DNA from: CALGYY01 sp963678485
GTDB lineage: Bacteria > Bacteroidota > Bacteroidia > Bacteroidales > CAIWKO01
Assembly: GCA_963678485.1 (NCBI GenBank)
Contig: OY782882.1
Coordinates: forward strand, 4,030,001-4,094,000
Reading direction: 5' to 3'
DNA: 64,000 nucleotides
Position numbers and translations under genes: made by a program. The notes under the pieces are model-generated. The model was not told the origin of the DNA. It searched no databases and saw nothing but the letters and a program-made list of their open reading frames with translations. Position 1 is the stretch's first letter. Each line of letters opens with the position of its first letter. Below, piece after piece: positions 37,496 to 46,514 of the stretch.

Positions 37496-40400
37496 ATGAA
37501 AAACCTTAAAGGTTGCCTTAAGGCTGCCATTACCTTGTCCATTTGTATTTTTCTCTTGTTTGACGCCTCAGCTCAGGCACCACAAAGTTTCAACTATCAG
37601 GCGGTATGCCGCGATAATTTAGGAAATATTATAGCGAATCAGTCTGTAACTCTTAGATTCAATATTTTGGATCTGGCCCCTGGTGGAACCTCGCTTTATC
37701 AAGAGACAGATGCTGTAACAACAAATTCTTATGGTTTGGTGAGTGTAGCAATTGGTGATGGAACCTGGGTTTCCGGTAATTTTCTAAGCATTCCCTGGGC
37801 AAGTGGTGAAAAGTATTTGCTCGTTGAATTGAACACTGGCTCAGGCTTTATAACAATGGGTGCCCCTCAATTATTAAGCGTTCCATATGCGATCTACGCG
37901 AATCAATCCGGAACAACTGGTTCTGCGGGACCAACCGGTCCACAGGGAATCACAGGTCCTACGGGAATTCAGGGCGTAACTGGTGTCACAGGTGTAGGAT
38001 TAACGGGGGCTCAGGGAGTAACTGGACCAACGGGTGTTGGGTTAACCGGAGCACAAGGTATAACAGGACCCACGGGAGCGCAAGGTATCACGGGGCCAAC
38101 CGGAATCGGGTTGACAGGTGCCCAGGGAATCACAGGTCCTACGGGACTTCAGGGCGTTACCGGTGTCACAGGTGTAGGATTAACGGGGGCTCAGGGAGTA
38201 ACCGGACCAACGGGTGTTGGGTTAACAGGTGCTCAAGGTATAACAGGACCCACGGGAACGCAAGGTATCACGGGGCCAACCGGAATCGGGTTGACAGGTG
38301 CACAGGGAATCACAGGACCTACGGGGCTTCAGGGTGTAACTGGTGTCACAGGTGTAGGATTAACGGGGGCTCAGGGAGTAACCGGACCAACGGGTGTCGG
38401 ATTAGCCGGAGCGCAAGGTATAACAGGACCCACGGGCGCGCAAGGTATCACTGGGCCAACCGGAATCGGGTTGACTGGTGCTCAGGGAATCACAGGTCCT
38501 ACGGGGCTTCAGGGTGTAACTGGTGTAGGATTAACGGGGGCTCAGGGCGTAACGGGACCAACGGGTGTTGGGTTAACAGGTGCACAAGGTATAACCGGAC
38601 CCACGGGAGCGCAAGGTATTACGGGGCCAACGGGAATTGGGCTAACAGGCGCTCAGGGAATCACAGGTCCTACAGGACTTCAGGGTGTGACTGGTGTAGG
38701 ATTAACCGGAGCGCAAGGTGCTACTGGTCCGACTGGGGCTGATGGTGCATTAAATGCATGGTCTCTTACTGGTAATACTGGTATGGTGGATGGGACAAAT
38801 TTCATTGGAACCACAGATAACTCGCCATTCAATATCAGAGTAAATAATCAAAAAGCCGGCAGGGTTTCACAGACCAACGCCTCCTCATTTTTTGGCTTTG
38901 TTGCAGGAAACTCAACTACAGCCACAGGTTTAACAAACACGGCCATGGGGGATAGCACATTTTATACGAATTCCACTGGAGATGCCAATACGGCGATTGG
39001 TGCTAAGTCAATGCTGATGAGTGCTTCAGGAAGTTATAATAGTGCGGTTGGATATAGCGCCATGTATTCAAGTGTGGCAACCACAGGAAATGCGGCATTT
39101 GGCGCCTATGCTTTATTACGAACAACAGGAAGTTACAACACCGGAGTTGGATATACAGCACTTAGAAATAATACCTCAGGAACATATAATACCGCCATTG
39201 GTCTGGGAGCCCAATTCAACAATATTGCAGGAGGTTATAATGCGGCAATTGGAGTGAATTCGCTGTATACTAATGATAGTGGATCTTATAATATTTGCAT
39301 TGGGTATCGCACAATGTACTTAGTGCCTCAAGGTGATAACAATATTGCGATTGGATCAAGAGCCCAATATAGTAGCGGAAGGATTAACAATATTATCGCT
39401 ATTGGTGATTCCGCATTGTTTAGTAATAGGGCACTATATAATACTGCATTAGGTTCAAAAGCCCTGAGTGCAAACACAACAGGAACTTCAAATACTGCAA
39501 CTGGATTTCGGGCACTAGCCGGGAATACTACAGGGGCTGGAAATACTGCAAATGGCGCTCTGGCATTGTATAATAGTACCTCTGGATGGGGAAACACAGC
39601 GATGGGTAGTGGAGCCCAATTGATGAATAGTACAGGATATGCGAATACAGCATTAGGTTATAATGCTTTAGATGCGAATGAAGATGGAGACAATAATACT
39701 GCTGTTGGTTTTGGCGCATTAGGTAGTAACACTATTGATGACAATACTGCAGTTGGAACATATGCTTTGTATGATAATACTTCTGGTTGGCGAAATGCAG
39801 CTCTTGGTAACAATGCCCTTTCAAATAATTCCAATGGTAGTTATAATGCGTCTTTCGGATCGAATTCATTATACAATAATAATGGAAGTTATAATGCAGC
39901 GTTGGGGGCATATGCGTTATATTCAAGTTTGGATGTTTCCGATAATGTTGCCTTAGGCTATAATACACTTTATTTTAATACTTCAGGAGATGCGAATGTT
40001 GCCATAGGGTCATTAGGCCTTTATAATAACAGAGGTGCAGGAAATGTGGCTGTTGGCAGGACTGCATTAATGGCCAATACAACTGGAAATTGTAATACAG
40101 CCATTGGTTGCGATGCGGACGTTTCAGCGGGAACATTTACCAATGCCACTGCAATAGGGTATACGTCCACTGTTAATGCCTCTGATAAAATCAGACTTGG
40201 TGATGCAACAGTTACTGTCATTGAAGGTCAGGTAGCATATACATATCCAAGCGACGGGCGCTTTAAATTCAATGTAAAGGAAGAAGTAAAAGGATTGGAT
40301 TTTATCCTGAAGCTTCGTCCTGTAGTCTATAATTTCGATACCAAGAAGTTTGATAGTTTTCTGATGAAAAATATGTCGGACAGTTTGCGTAATGCACGAA

Positions 40401-40720
40401 TGAAAGACCAGAACTACGATCGTTCCACTCAGGCTGTCCATACTGGTTTTATAGCACAGGAGGTTGAAAAAGCTGCATTAGACTGCGGATTTACTTTTGA
40501 TGGTGTGAGCGTACCTGCCGACGAAAACGGAAATTATGGCGTGGCTTATAGTCAGTTCACAGTTCCTTTGGTGAAAGCTATTCAGGAGCAACAAGCTTTA
40601 ATAGAAGCCTTGCAAAAGACGAATAATGAGCAGAAGACAATTACAGAGCAGTTAAAGAAAGAGAATGAAGAAATGAAAGCCAGACTCGATCGTCTCGAAA
40701 AATTATTGAATGAAAAATAG
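37496..40720 (+). CDS. Collagen-like surface protein with head-type repeats and S74 self-cleaving chaperone
   Basis: 1074-aa exported fibre protein. Signal peptide (1-27, ...FDASAQ). An N-terminal beta domain (28-135; FNYQAVCRDNLGNIIANQSV) is frequent in Bacteroidota proteins of this kind. A collagen-like Gly-rich tract (about 140-415, GPTG and GVGLTGAQG units) follows, then about 20 YadA/haemagglutinin-head-like repeats (NTAIG, NAALG; about 440-890). The C-terminal peptidase S74 intramolecular chaperone region has PSDGRFKFNVKE, with the expected Ser, and a closing coiled coil (about 1035-1072). S74 domains help trimeric fibres fold, then cleave off. So a trimeric surface fibre or adhesin is likely. 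Converges with murB. Confidence 0.88.
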   Translation: MKNLKGCLKAAITLSICIFLLFDASAQAPQSFNYQAVCRDNLGNIIANQSVTLRFNILDLAPGGTSLYQETDAVTTNSYGLVSVAIGDGTWVSGNFLSIPWASGEKYLLVELNTGSGFITMGAPQLLSVPYAIYANQSGTTGSAGPTGPQGITGPTGIQGVTGVTGVGLTGAQGVTGPTGVGLTGAQGITGPTGAQGITGPTGIGLTGAQGITGPTGLQGVTGVTGVGLTGAQGVTGPTGVGLTGAQGITGPTGTQGITGPTGIGLTGAQGITGPTGLQGVTGVTGVGLTGAQGVTGPTGVGLAGAQGITGPTGAQGITGPTGIGLTGAQGITGPTGLQGVTGVGLTGAQGVTGPTGVGLTGAQGITGPTGAQGITGPTGIGLTGAQGITGPTGLQGVTGVGLTGAQGATGPTGADGALNAWSLTGNTGMVDGTNFIGTTDNSPFNIRVNNQKAGRVSQTNASSFFGFVAGNSTTATGLTNTAMGDSTFYTNSTGDANTAIGAKSMLMSASGSYNSAVGYSAMYSSVATTGNAAFGAYALLRTTGSYNTGVGYTALRNNTSGTYNTAIGLGAQFNNIAGGYNAAIGVNSLYTNDSGSYNICIGYRTMYLVPQGDNNIAIGSRAQYSSGRINNIIAIGDSALFSNRALYNTALGSKALSANTTGTSNTATGFRALAGNTTGAGNTANGALALYNSTSGWGNTAMGSGAQLMNSTGYANTALGYNALDANEDGDNNTAVGFGALGSNTIDDNTAVGTYALYDNTSGWRNAALGNNALSNNSNGSYNASFGSNSLYNNNGSYNAALGAYALYSSLDVSDNVALGYNTLYFNTSGDANVAIGSLGLYNNRGAGNVAVGRTALMANTTGNCNTAIGCDADVSAGTFTNATAIGYTSTVNASDKIRLGDATVTVIEGQVAYTYPSDGRFKFNVKEEVKGLDFILKLRPVVYNFDTKKFDSFLMKNMSDSLRNARMKDQNYDRSTQAVHTGFIAQEVEKAALDCGFTFDGVSVPADENGNYGVAYSQFTVPLVKAIQEQQALIEALQKTNNEQKTITEQLKKENEEMKARLDRLEKLLNEK
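37945..38730. repeat. Tandem 180-bp repeats in the collagen-like tract
   Basis: The block GGTGTAGGATTAACGGGGGC recurs at about 37991, 38171 and 38351 (period 180 bp, 60 aa), then with a shorter 171-bp unit near 38523 that lacks three codons. About four and a half copies, nearly identical, hence prone to length change. Confidence 0.85.
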
Positions 40721-40745
40721 ACCTTGCTGATAATTGGCGAAGACA

Positions 40746-41765
40746 TTAGAGAATATTCACTTCAGGCTCAAGCCTGACTCCGAATTTATTTTCTACCGAT
40801 GCGATAATGTCATTGGCAAGTTCGAGAATTTCCCTGCCTGTTGCGTTTCCATAATTGACTAGGATTAGCGCCTGATGTGCGTGAACGCCTGCATCGCCTT
40901 TACGGAAGCCTTTCCATCCACATTGCTCAATCAACCAGCCAGCGGCAAGTTTGTAGTAACCGTTGTTTTGATTGAAAGCAACCAGTGTGCGAAATTCATC
41001 TGCAATGCGATAATATTCAAAGGCAGAAACTGTAGGGTTTTTGAAAAAACTTCCTGCATTTCCAATATCAATAGGGTCGGGGAGTTTACTGCGTCGTATC
41101 CTTGTTACCGCAGCTGCAACATCAGCAACACCTGGCGCTGTAATGCCTGCATTGGATAACTCTGTTGCAATTGCTCCATAGGATGTGTTTAGAGATGTCT
41201 GTTCTGAAAGACGGAATGTTACAGAAAGTATGATGTACTGGCCTTTGTGGGTGGTTTTAAAGATCGATGAACGATAGCCGAACTGACATTCTTCGTTTGA
41301 GAAGGTTGTAATTATACCACTTTTTATTTCCATTGCTTCCAGCGAATGGAAGCAATCTTTTATTTCTACTCCGTATGCACCAATGTTTTGGATAGGGCTA
41401 CTGCCTACATTGCCTGGGATGAACGATAAATTTTCTAATCCACACAGACCTTGAGCAACGCAGTATTCAACAAACGTTTCCCAGTTCTCGCCCGCTTCGG
41501 CTTTTACAAGTTTATAGGGATGTTGATCGTCGATTACTTCAATTCCTTTGGTTGAAATTTTAAGCGCGCAACCTTCATAAGCTTGAGTAAAAAGCAAATT
41601 GCTTCCACCCCCAAGTAGTAGCAACGGGAGCTGCATTGCAGGAAAGTCATTCGTGACGAAATCGAAAATGTCGCTGCGTGAGTGTCCTTCAGCAAAATAC
41701 CTTGCACTGACTTCCATTCCAAAAGTGTGGAAGGGTTTCAGGGAAACGTTTTCTTCAACTTTCAT
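40746..41765 (-). CDS. murB: UDP-N-acetylenolpyruvoylglucosamine reductase
   Basis: 339-aa MurB, the FAD/NADPH enzyme that reduces UDP-GlcNAc-enolpyruvate to UDP-MurNAc in peptidoglycan synthesis. FAD-binding PCMH fold: LLLGGGSNLLF, IPGNVGSSPIQNIGAYG, and the catalytic Ser in NAGSFFKNP; the C-terminal LEPEV provides the conserved Glu. Length matches the E. coli-type (type I) enzyme. ATG at 41765 (MKVEENVS) preferred over an in-frame GTG two codons upstream. It lies 11 bases downstream of pyrG and is probably transcribed with it, coupling CTP supply and cell-wall precursor synthesis. Confidence 0.95.
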   Translation of the reverse strand: MKVEENVSLKPFHTFGMEVSARYFAEGHSRSDIFDFVTNDFPAMQLPLLLLGGGSNLLFTQAYEGCALKISTKGIEVIDDQHPYKLVKAEAGENWETFVEYCVAQGLCGLENLSFIPGNVGSSPIQNIGAYGVEIKDCFHSLEAMEIKSGIITTFSNEECQFGYRSSIFKTTHKGQYIILSVTFRLSEQTSLNTSYGAIATELSNAGITAPGVADVAAAVTRIRRSKLPDPIDIGNAGSFFKNPTVSAFEYYRIADEFRTLVAFNQNNGYYKLAAGWLIEQCGWKGFRKGDAGVHAHQALILVNYGNATGREILELANDIIASVENKFGVRLEPEVNIL

Positions 41766-41776
41766 CCGCACAAATA

Positions 41777-43390
41777 TTATCCTTTCTTGTGCGCAATGGC
41801 TGCGGTAACCAGACCAACGAACAAAGGATGTGGGTTAGCTACTGTGCTTTTATATTCAGGGTGAAACTGTACACCGATGAACCATGGATGTCCTGAAAGC
41901 TCCATCATTTCCACCAACTGATCTTTGGGATTCATACCTGTTGGAACAAAACCATTCTTTGTGAATTCCTCCATGTATTTATTGTTGAACTCATAACGGT
42001 GACGGTGGCGTTCTGAAATACTGGTGGTTCCGTATATTTCGCTGGCTTTGCTGCCTTCAGTAATTTTACAAGGATAAGCCCCAAGTCGCATTGTTCCTCC
42101 TTTGCAGGATATTTTTTTCTGAGCTTCCATAATGTCGATTACGGGGAATTTGGTACGACTATTCATTTCTGTGGAATGCGCATCTTCGAATCCGAGGACA
42201 TTGCGGGCAAATTCAACAACAGCGCATTGCATTCCCAGACATATTCCCATAAATGGGATATTGTTTTCACGAACATACTTAATTGCAGTAATTTTTCCTT
42301 CGATGCCTCGTTCGCCAAATCCGGGAGCCACAAGGATGCCGTCCAAGCCTTGCAATAATTCAGCAACGGTGCTGTCTTTAATGTGCTCGGAATGTATCAT
42401 TTTAACCTTGACCTTGCATTGTGTTGCTGATCCAGCGTGAACAAAAGATTCCATAATGGATTTATAAGAATCTTTTAATTCAACATATTTTCCAATCAGG
42501 CCAATGTTGATTTCTGTGGTTGGATTCTTATGTCGGAACAGAAACTCTTCCCATTTTACAAGGTCGGGTTCATTGTCGTATTTCATATTTAGTTTGCCAA
42601 GAACCACCTGATCAAGCTTTTCCTTTTGCATAAGGATAGGCACATTGTAAATAGTCTCGGTATCGATCGATTCAATAACGGAGGCAACATCTACGTTGCA
42701 AAACAATGCGATTTTATTTTTAAGACCTTCATTTAATGGGCGTTCGCAGCGGCATACAAGCACGTCGGGTTGAACTCCAAGTTCCAATAGTGCTTTTACG
42801 CTGTGTTGAGTAGGTTTGGTTTTAAGTTCCCCGGCAGCGGACAGATAGGGAACCAATGTAAGGTGAATGACCAGCGAGTTCTGATGACCCAGTTCCCATT
42901 TCATCTGGCGCACTGCTTCGATATATGGAAGTGATTCAATGTCACCAACAGTGCCACCGATTTCAGTAATAACGAAATCGAAGTTACCGTCATTTCCCAG
43001 CATTTTAATGCGGAATTTTATTTCATCAGTGATATGTGGGATGATTTGGACGGTTTCTCCAAGATAATCGCCACGGCGTTCTTTTTCGATTACACTTTGA
43101 TACACCCTTCCAGTAGTAACATTATTAGCCTGAGAAGTGGGAGTGTTGAGAAAGCGCTCATAATGGCCAAGATCCAGATCTGTCTCTGCACCATCATTGG
43201 TAACATAACATTCGCCATGCTCATATGGATTGAGTGTCCCCGGATCTATATTAATGTATGGATCGAATTTCTGAATGGTTACATGATAGCCTCTAGCCTG
43301 TAGTAATTTGGCCAATGATGCTGATATAATGCCTTTTCCTAAAGAGGAAGTAACTCCGCCGGTAACGAAGATATATTTGGTTTCTGACAT
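41777..43390 (-). CDS. pyrG: CTP synthase (glutamine hydrolysing)
   Basis: 537-aa CTP synthase: converts UTP to CTP using ATP and glutamine-derived ammonia. N-terminal synthetase domain (1-270) with VTGGVTSSLGKGI; C-terminal class I glutamine amidotransferase domain with catalytic Cys ~384 in GICLGMQ and the His/Glu of VQFHPEY near residue 515. Full length. The start at 43390 (MSETKYIF) matches family starts and lies downstream of a good promoter; the upstream in-frame start at 43420 would lie before the predicted transcription start. Confidence 0.97.
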   Translation of the reverse strand: MSETKYIFVTGGVTSSLGKGIISASLAKLLQARGYHVTIQKFDPYINIDPGTLNPYEHGECYVTNDGAETDLDLGHYERFLNTPTSQANNVTTGRVYQSVIEKERRGDYLGETVQIIPHITDEIKFRIKMLGNDGNFDFVITEIGGTVGDIESLPYIEAVRQMKWELGHQNSLVIHLTLVPYLSAAGELKTKPTQHSVKALLELGVQPDVLVCRCERPLNEGLKNKIALFCNVDVASVIESIDTETIYNVPILMQKEKLDQVVLGKLNMKYDNEPDLVKWEEFLFRHKNPTTEINIGLIGKYVELKDSYKSIMESFVHAGSATQCKVKVKMIHSEHIKDSTVAELLQGLDGILVAPGFGERGIEGKITAIKYVRENNIPFMGICLGMQCAVVEFARNVLGFEDAHSTEMNSRTKFPVIDIMEAQKKISCKGGTMRLGAYPCKITEGSKASEIYGTTSISERHRHRYEFNNKYMEEFTKNGFVPTGMNPKDQLVEMMELSGHPWFIGVQFHPEYKSTVANPHPLFVGLVTAAIAHKKG

Positions 43391-43417
43391 GATGATTTTT
43401 TTGGGATTCGTCGCTGT

Positions 43418-43447
43418 CAAAATTAGTAAATTGCATCAAGTACACAA
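43418..43447 (-). promoter_or_regulatory. Promoter of pyrG-murB
   Basis: Minus strand TTG (43445-43447), 19-base spacer, TAATTTTG (43418-43425): a full match to the Bacteroidota consensus. Transcription would start near 43411, about 20 bases before the pyrG ATG. Confidence 0.7.
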
Positions 43448-43466
43448 CGAAAATTATTTTTTTTAC

Positions 43467-43493
43467 TTGTTTATTATTTTTTTGCTACTTTTG
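43467..43493 (+). promoter_or_regulatory. Promoter of tRNA-Ser(GCT)
   Basis: TTG (43467-43469), 16-base spacer, TACTTTTG (43486-43493). Located 57 bases before the tRNA and divergent from the pyrG promoter. Confidence 0.55.
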
Positions 43494-43549
43494 CACTCCT
43501 GCAAACGTGCAGATGCATTAAAATTTTTCAGCCAATTTCAGCGACATCC

Positions 43550-43641
43550 GGAGAGGTGGGTGAGCGGCTGAAACCAACAGTTTGCTAAACTGTCATACTG
43601 GGTAACTGGTATCGGGGGTTCGAATCCCCCCCTCTCCGCCA
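43550..43641 (+). tRNA. tRNA-Ser (anticodon GCT)
   Basis: Class II tRNA with a long variable arm. Acceptor GGAGAGG/CCTCTCC, anticodon stem ACAGT/ACTGT around loop TTGCTAA (anticodon GCT), T loop TTCGAAT, discriminator G at 43638; CCA at 43639-43641 is encoded. Confidence 0.95.
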
Positions 43642-44315
43642 ATCAATCAAAAGTCCCGCAACAGCGGGATTTTTTTTTACCCCCGAACGCGCAAACAACG
43701 TTTGCAAGCGTCCGGGGGTAAAAAAAAATCGCGAGTGCGCAGCACACGGGACTTTTGATTGATTGAAGCCCCCACGCCGGGATCACGGAGCAGCGTTCGG
43801 GGCGAATTATCACGAACACTGCTCCGTAATCCCCACTCAATATTGTTTTTTCAACAGACGCGCAAACAACGTTTGCAAGCGTCCGGGGGTAAAAAAAATT
43901 GATCAAGCCGGATTGTTGAGGAAAGGTTTGAAGGTAATATTTGCAGGACTTCTTATTGTTTATCTCTCTGATTTCGCATTTCGTTTCTCGGATCTCTGAT
44001 CTGTTTTTCTCTTTTCACCCTTTTCTCTTACTTCTTTCAGGCGCACCTACCCGACTGCGTCATTCGGGCGGGCCTGCCCGAATGACATCGGTCAGGCGGG
44101 GATTTCCGATTTACGAATGACGCAATTAACGAACATTCTATAATCGAGATATGTGGAATCCATGATTTTGCTTCAGTATTTTGAAATCAGAGATCCGAGA
44201 AACGAAATTAGAAGTACGAGATAAACCAAAGGAAAAGCCCGTGCTCACCAACTTTTCGTCTTGATCCAAAAAAAATCGCGAGTGCGCAGCACACGGAACT
44301 TTTGATAGATTCTAT
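43640..44315. repeat. Nest of palindromic and direct repeats (REP/MITE-like)
   Basis: Several overlapping structures. (a) 19-bp inverted repeat 43640-43658 / 43747-43765 (CAATCAATCAAAAGTCCCG). (b) A ~41-bp direct repeat, 43687-43728 and 43858-43898, itself palindromic (GCAAAC-AAC-GTTTGC). (c) Imperfect ~21-bp hairpin around 43769-43833 (ACGGAGCAGCGTTCG / CGAACACTGCTCCGT). (d) 11-bp hairpin GTCATTCGGGC/GCCCGAATGAC at 44059-44086. (e) Long inverted repeat, about 43956-44001 with 44183-44228. (f) 44272-44310 repeats 43722-43764 (ATCGCGAGTGCGCAGCACAC). No gene; reading frames here are repeat artefacts. Confidence 0.8.
43654..43678 (+). terminator. Terminator of tRNA-Ser
   Basis: Stem TCCCGC/GCGGGA with loop AACA followed by nine T. 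Classic intrinsic terminator, sitting inside the left arm of the large palindromic repeat nest. Confidence 0.85.
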
Positions 44316-44354
44316 GATGCATGTTTTGCTTTTCTTATAAACTCACTCAGGTGG

Positions 44355-44387
44355 TTGTTCCGATTTATCCAAAATGCTGTACCTTTG
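44355..44387 (+). promoter_or_regulatory. Promoter of the arylsulfotransferase-like gene at 44412
   Basis: TTG (44355-44357), 22-base spacer, TACCTTTG (44380-44387). Predicted start near 44394, 18 bases before the GTG start codon. Confidence 0.55.
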
Positions 44388-44411
44388 CATATCTAATAAC
44401 ATATTGACATA

Positions 44412-46034
44412 GTGTATATTATTAAGTCATTCAAGGTACTAATCCTGTTTGTGATTATCCTTGCCTCCAGCGCCGACGCTCAGCCATACGTGCAATTGCA
44501 GCCAACTGTGAACACTGATTTCGGTAAGGTCTATTATTTTTTGTGTCCAACAAAAGTGGGTACTAATCCACTTAATATTAAGCCATCGAGATTAATCCTC
44601 GATAGCAAGGGCGAGGTTATCTACTATAAAATTAATTATGGCGGTCTGTATACCGGTGATTTTACCTTGCAACCCAATGGCATGATGTCATACAGTTTTA
44701 GGGGGAAATTTTTCCTCATGGATAGTACATTTACAATCCGTGATTCTGTAAAAACTATGAATGGTATCACGGCGGATTTACACGAATTACAAATTCTTCC
44801 TAATGGCCATTTTTTGCTGCTTGGTACTGAAGAGGTCACAATGGACCTGAGCTCTTTTAATATGTTTAGCGGTAATGGCAGTCCTGGGAGCGATACAGCT
44901 ATCGTAACAAGTGGCGTGATTCAAGAACTGGACGAAAATAAAAACGTGATTTTTGAATGGCATGCATGGCAATATTACACATTTGATGATGTCGATGAAG
45001 CATTTTTGAATAATCCGATTACAGTGGATTGGACGCATTTTAATTCACTCGAATTCGATAGTGATGGCAATCTGCTGGTTTCATCGAGGCATTTTAATGA
45101 AATCACTAAAATAGATCATACTACCGGCGACATAATTTGGAGGTTAGGTGGAAAACGTAATGAGTTTACATTTATCGGAGATAGCCAGCAATTCAAGGGG
45201 CAGCACGATATTCGGAGAATTGCCAACGGGAATATTACATTGTTCGACAATGGGAATGGAAATGCAAGTTCGGTCTTTCATCCCGCTTCGGCAAAGGAAT
45301 ATCATCTGGATGAAACAGTAAAAACGGCAGAATTGGTATGGCAATTTGTAGATCAATCCGATGTTTACAGTACTGCATTGGGCAATGTTCAGCGTTTGCC
45401 GGATGGCCATACCTTAGTGAATTATGGTACTGAAGATAACAATTCAGTAATCTTCAATGTTGTAGATACTGCGTGGAATAAGGTTTTCGAGATAAGCACC
45501 CCAAATGATCTCATCAGCTACAGAGCATTTTGTTATGAGAAACTTCCCTGGGAGTTGCCGCGTCCAATAATCAGTTGCACTGAATCGGGTGGGCAATTTT
45601 ATCTTGATGCTGGTCCCGGTTATCCTGCCTATCGTTGGTCGGATGGAAGCACTACACAAAGTATTCAAGTTAATGGTGTGGACTCCTTTTATGTTTTTGT
45701 GCCTATTGGTCAGGGTGGTTTTATCAGATCGGAAAAGTTTGTTGTAATCAATCCGGAAAACCCTTGTGATATGGCCTCTGTATCAATGGTCACAGAGCCG
45801 GAATTGAAAATATTGCCCAATCCTGCCTCTGATGTTATCAGGCTTATCGCGAAAACCGCAATAAAAAGTATAAATGTATATGATGCTAGAGGCATCCTTG
45901 TTAGTACTTGGCTGGGAAGTACTGATGAGATTGAGATTCCCTGTGCGTCCTTGTCGAATGGTGCATATTACATGCATATTCAAGATGTTGCCGGTAATAT
46001 AATCATAAAAAGAATGATTGTTCTGCATCCATAG
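44412..46034 (+). CDS. Secreted arylsulfotransferase (ASST)-like protein with T9SS type A tail
   Basis: 540-aa exported protein. GTG start; signal peptide follows (KVLILFVIILASSADAQ), and no in-frame ATG precedes it after the promoter. The central six-bladed propeller resembles the ASST family: FEWHAWQYY, DWTHFNSLEFDSDGN, ITKIDHTTGDIIWRLGG, QFKGQHDIRRI and LPDGHTLVNYG. In known ASSTs a His forms the sulfo-enzyme intermediate; QHDI or DWTH may hold it, but I cannot assign it. The C-terminal T9SS sorting domain is KILPNPASDVIRL ... NGAYYMHI. ASST-like propellers in this phylum may have lost catalysis. Paralogue at 54815. Followed by the metal-efflux operon on the same strand. Confidence 0.82.
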   Translation: MYIIKSFKVLILFVIILASSADAQPYVQLQPTVNTDFGKVYYFLCPTKVGTNPLNIKPSRLILDSKGEVIYYKINYGGLYTGDFTLQPNGMMSYSFRGKFFLMDSTFTIRDSVKTMNGITADLHELQILPNGHFLLLGTEEVTMDLSSFNMFSGNGSPGSDTAIVTSGVIQELDENKNVIFEWHAWQYYTFDDVDEAFLNNPITVDWTHFNSLEFDSDGNLLVSSRHFNEITKIDHTTGDIIWRLGGKRNEFTFIGDSQQFKGQHDIRRIANGNITLFDNGNGNASSVFHPASAKEYHLDETVKTAELVWQFVDQSDVYSTALGNVQRLPDGHTLVNYGTEDNNSVIFNVVDTAWNKVFEISTPNDLISYRAFCYEKLPWELPRPIISCTESGGQFYLDAGPGYPAYRWSDGSTTQSIQVNGVDSFYVFVPIGQGGFIRSEKFVVINPENPCDMASVSMVTEPELKILPNPASDVIRLIAKTAIKSINVYDARGILVSTWLGSTDEIEIPCASLSNGAYYMHIQDVAGNIIIKRMIVLHP

Positions 46035-46082
46035 ACTCATTGCGTTTTGCTATTTTTCCAGGAGGAGTCGATTACATCAAAT

Positions 46083-46098
46083 TAATTTTGTAATTTTG
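46083..46098 (+). promoter_or_regulatory. Duplicated -7 element before the efflux operon
   Basis: TAATTTTGTAATTTTG: two perfect back-to-back TAnnTTTG motifs, ending 4 bases before the ATG at 46103. If used, the message would be leaderless or nearly so; alternatively only the first is used. Confidence 0.4.
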
Positions 46099-46102
46099 AC
46101 CT

Positions 46103-46414
46103 ATGAAGGCGTGGTCTCTCATTATGTGTCTGTATGTTTGTTCACTGTTGTGCTTCCCTTGTCAGGATAATGGAGTACACTCAGGAGTAGCCGGACATAT
46201 GGCAAGCGATGCAACCCACCATGATAAGGATGATGGTGAATGTCATCATTGTTCCCCCTTCTGTACCTGCAATTGCTGTCATGTTACTGCAATAACGAGT
46301 CTTCATATATTTGCAGGTGTCTCCAGTGATGTTATTATTCCTACGATTCCTTCAACAGTAGGTAATATTTCAGAGGGCGTGCGTTTCTCTATCTGGCAGC
46401 CTCCCAAAGCTTAA
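46103..46414 (+). CDS. Small Cys/His-rich exported protein (DUF6660-like)
   Basis: 103-aa protein with a signal peptide/lipobox-like N-terminus (MKAWSLIMCLYVCSLLCFPCQD) and a central metal-binding-like patch: HHDKDDGECHHCSPFCTCNCCHVT. Small proteins of this type (annotated as DUF6660) are found in front of CzcA-type efflux genes in Bacteroidota. It may bind the exported metal or act as a periplasmic sensor/chaperone; this is inference. 100 bases upstream of the RND pump gene and in the same direction, so likely the first gene of the operon. Confidence 0.75.
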   Translation: MKAWSLIMCLYVCSLLCFPCQDNGVHSGVAGHMASDATHHDKDDGECHHCSPFCTCNCCHVTAITSLHIFAGVSSDVIIPTIPSTVGNISEGVRFSIWQPPKA

Positions 46415-46514
46415 CAAACATTTCTTGTTTGGTTAATGTCCGGAATGTTCATTCCGGCGGCAGCATACATATATTCTGCTGTGTTCATATTTTTTACGAT
46501 TAAATATATTTATT

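Noticed and set aside
37496..40720. Collagen-like/S74 protein considered as a prophage tail fibre
   Set aside because: It has a signal peptide and a Bacteroidota secretion-type N-domain, and no phage structural, lysis or integrase genes are nearby.
43643..43906. 87-aa minus-strand reading frame after tRNA-Ser
   Set aside because: It is made of the palindromic direct repeat read twice (the same FYPRTLANVVCA segment occurs two times); no start signal and no protein character.
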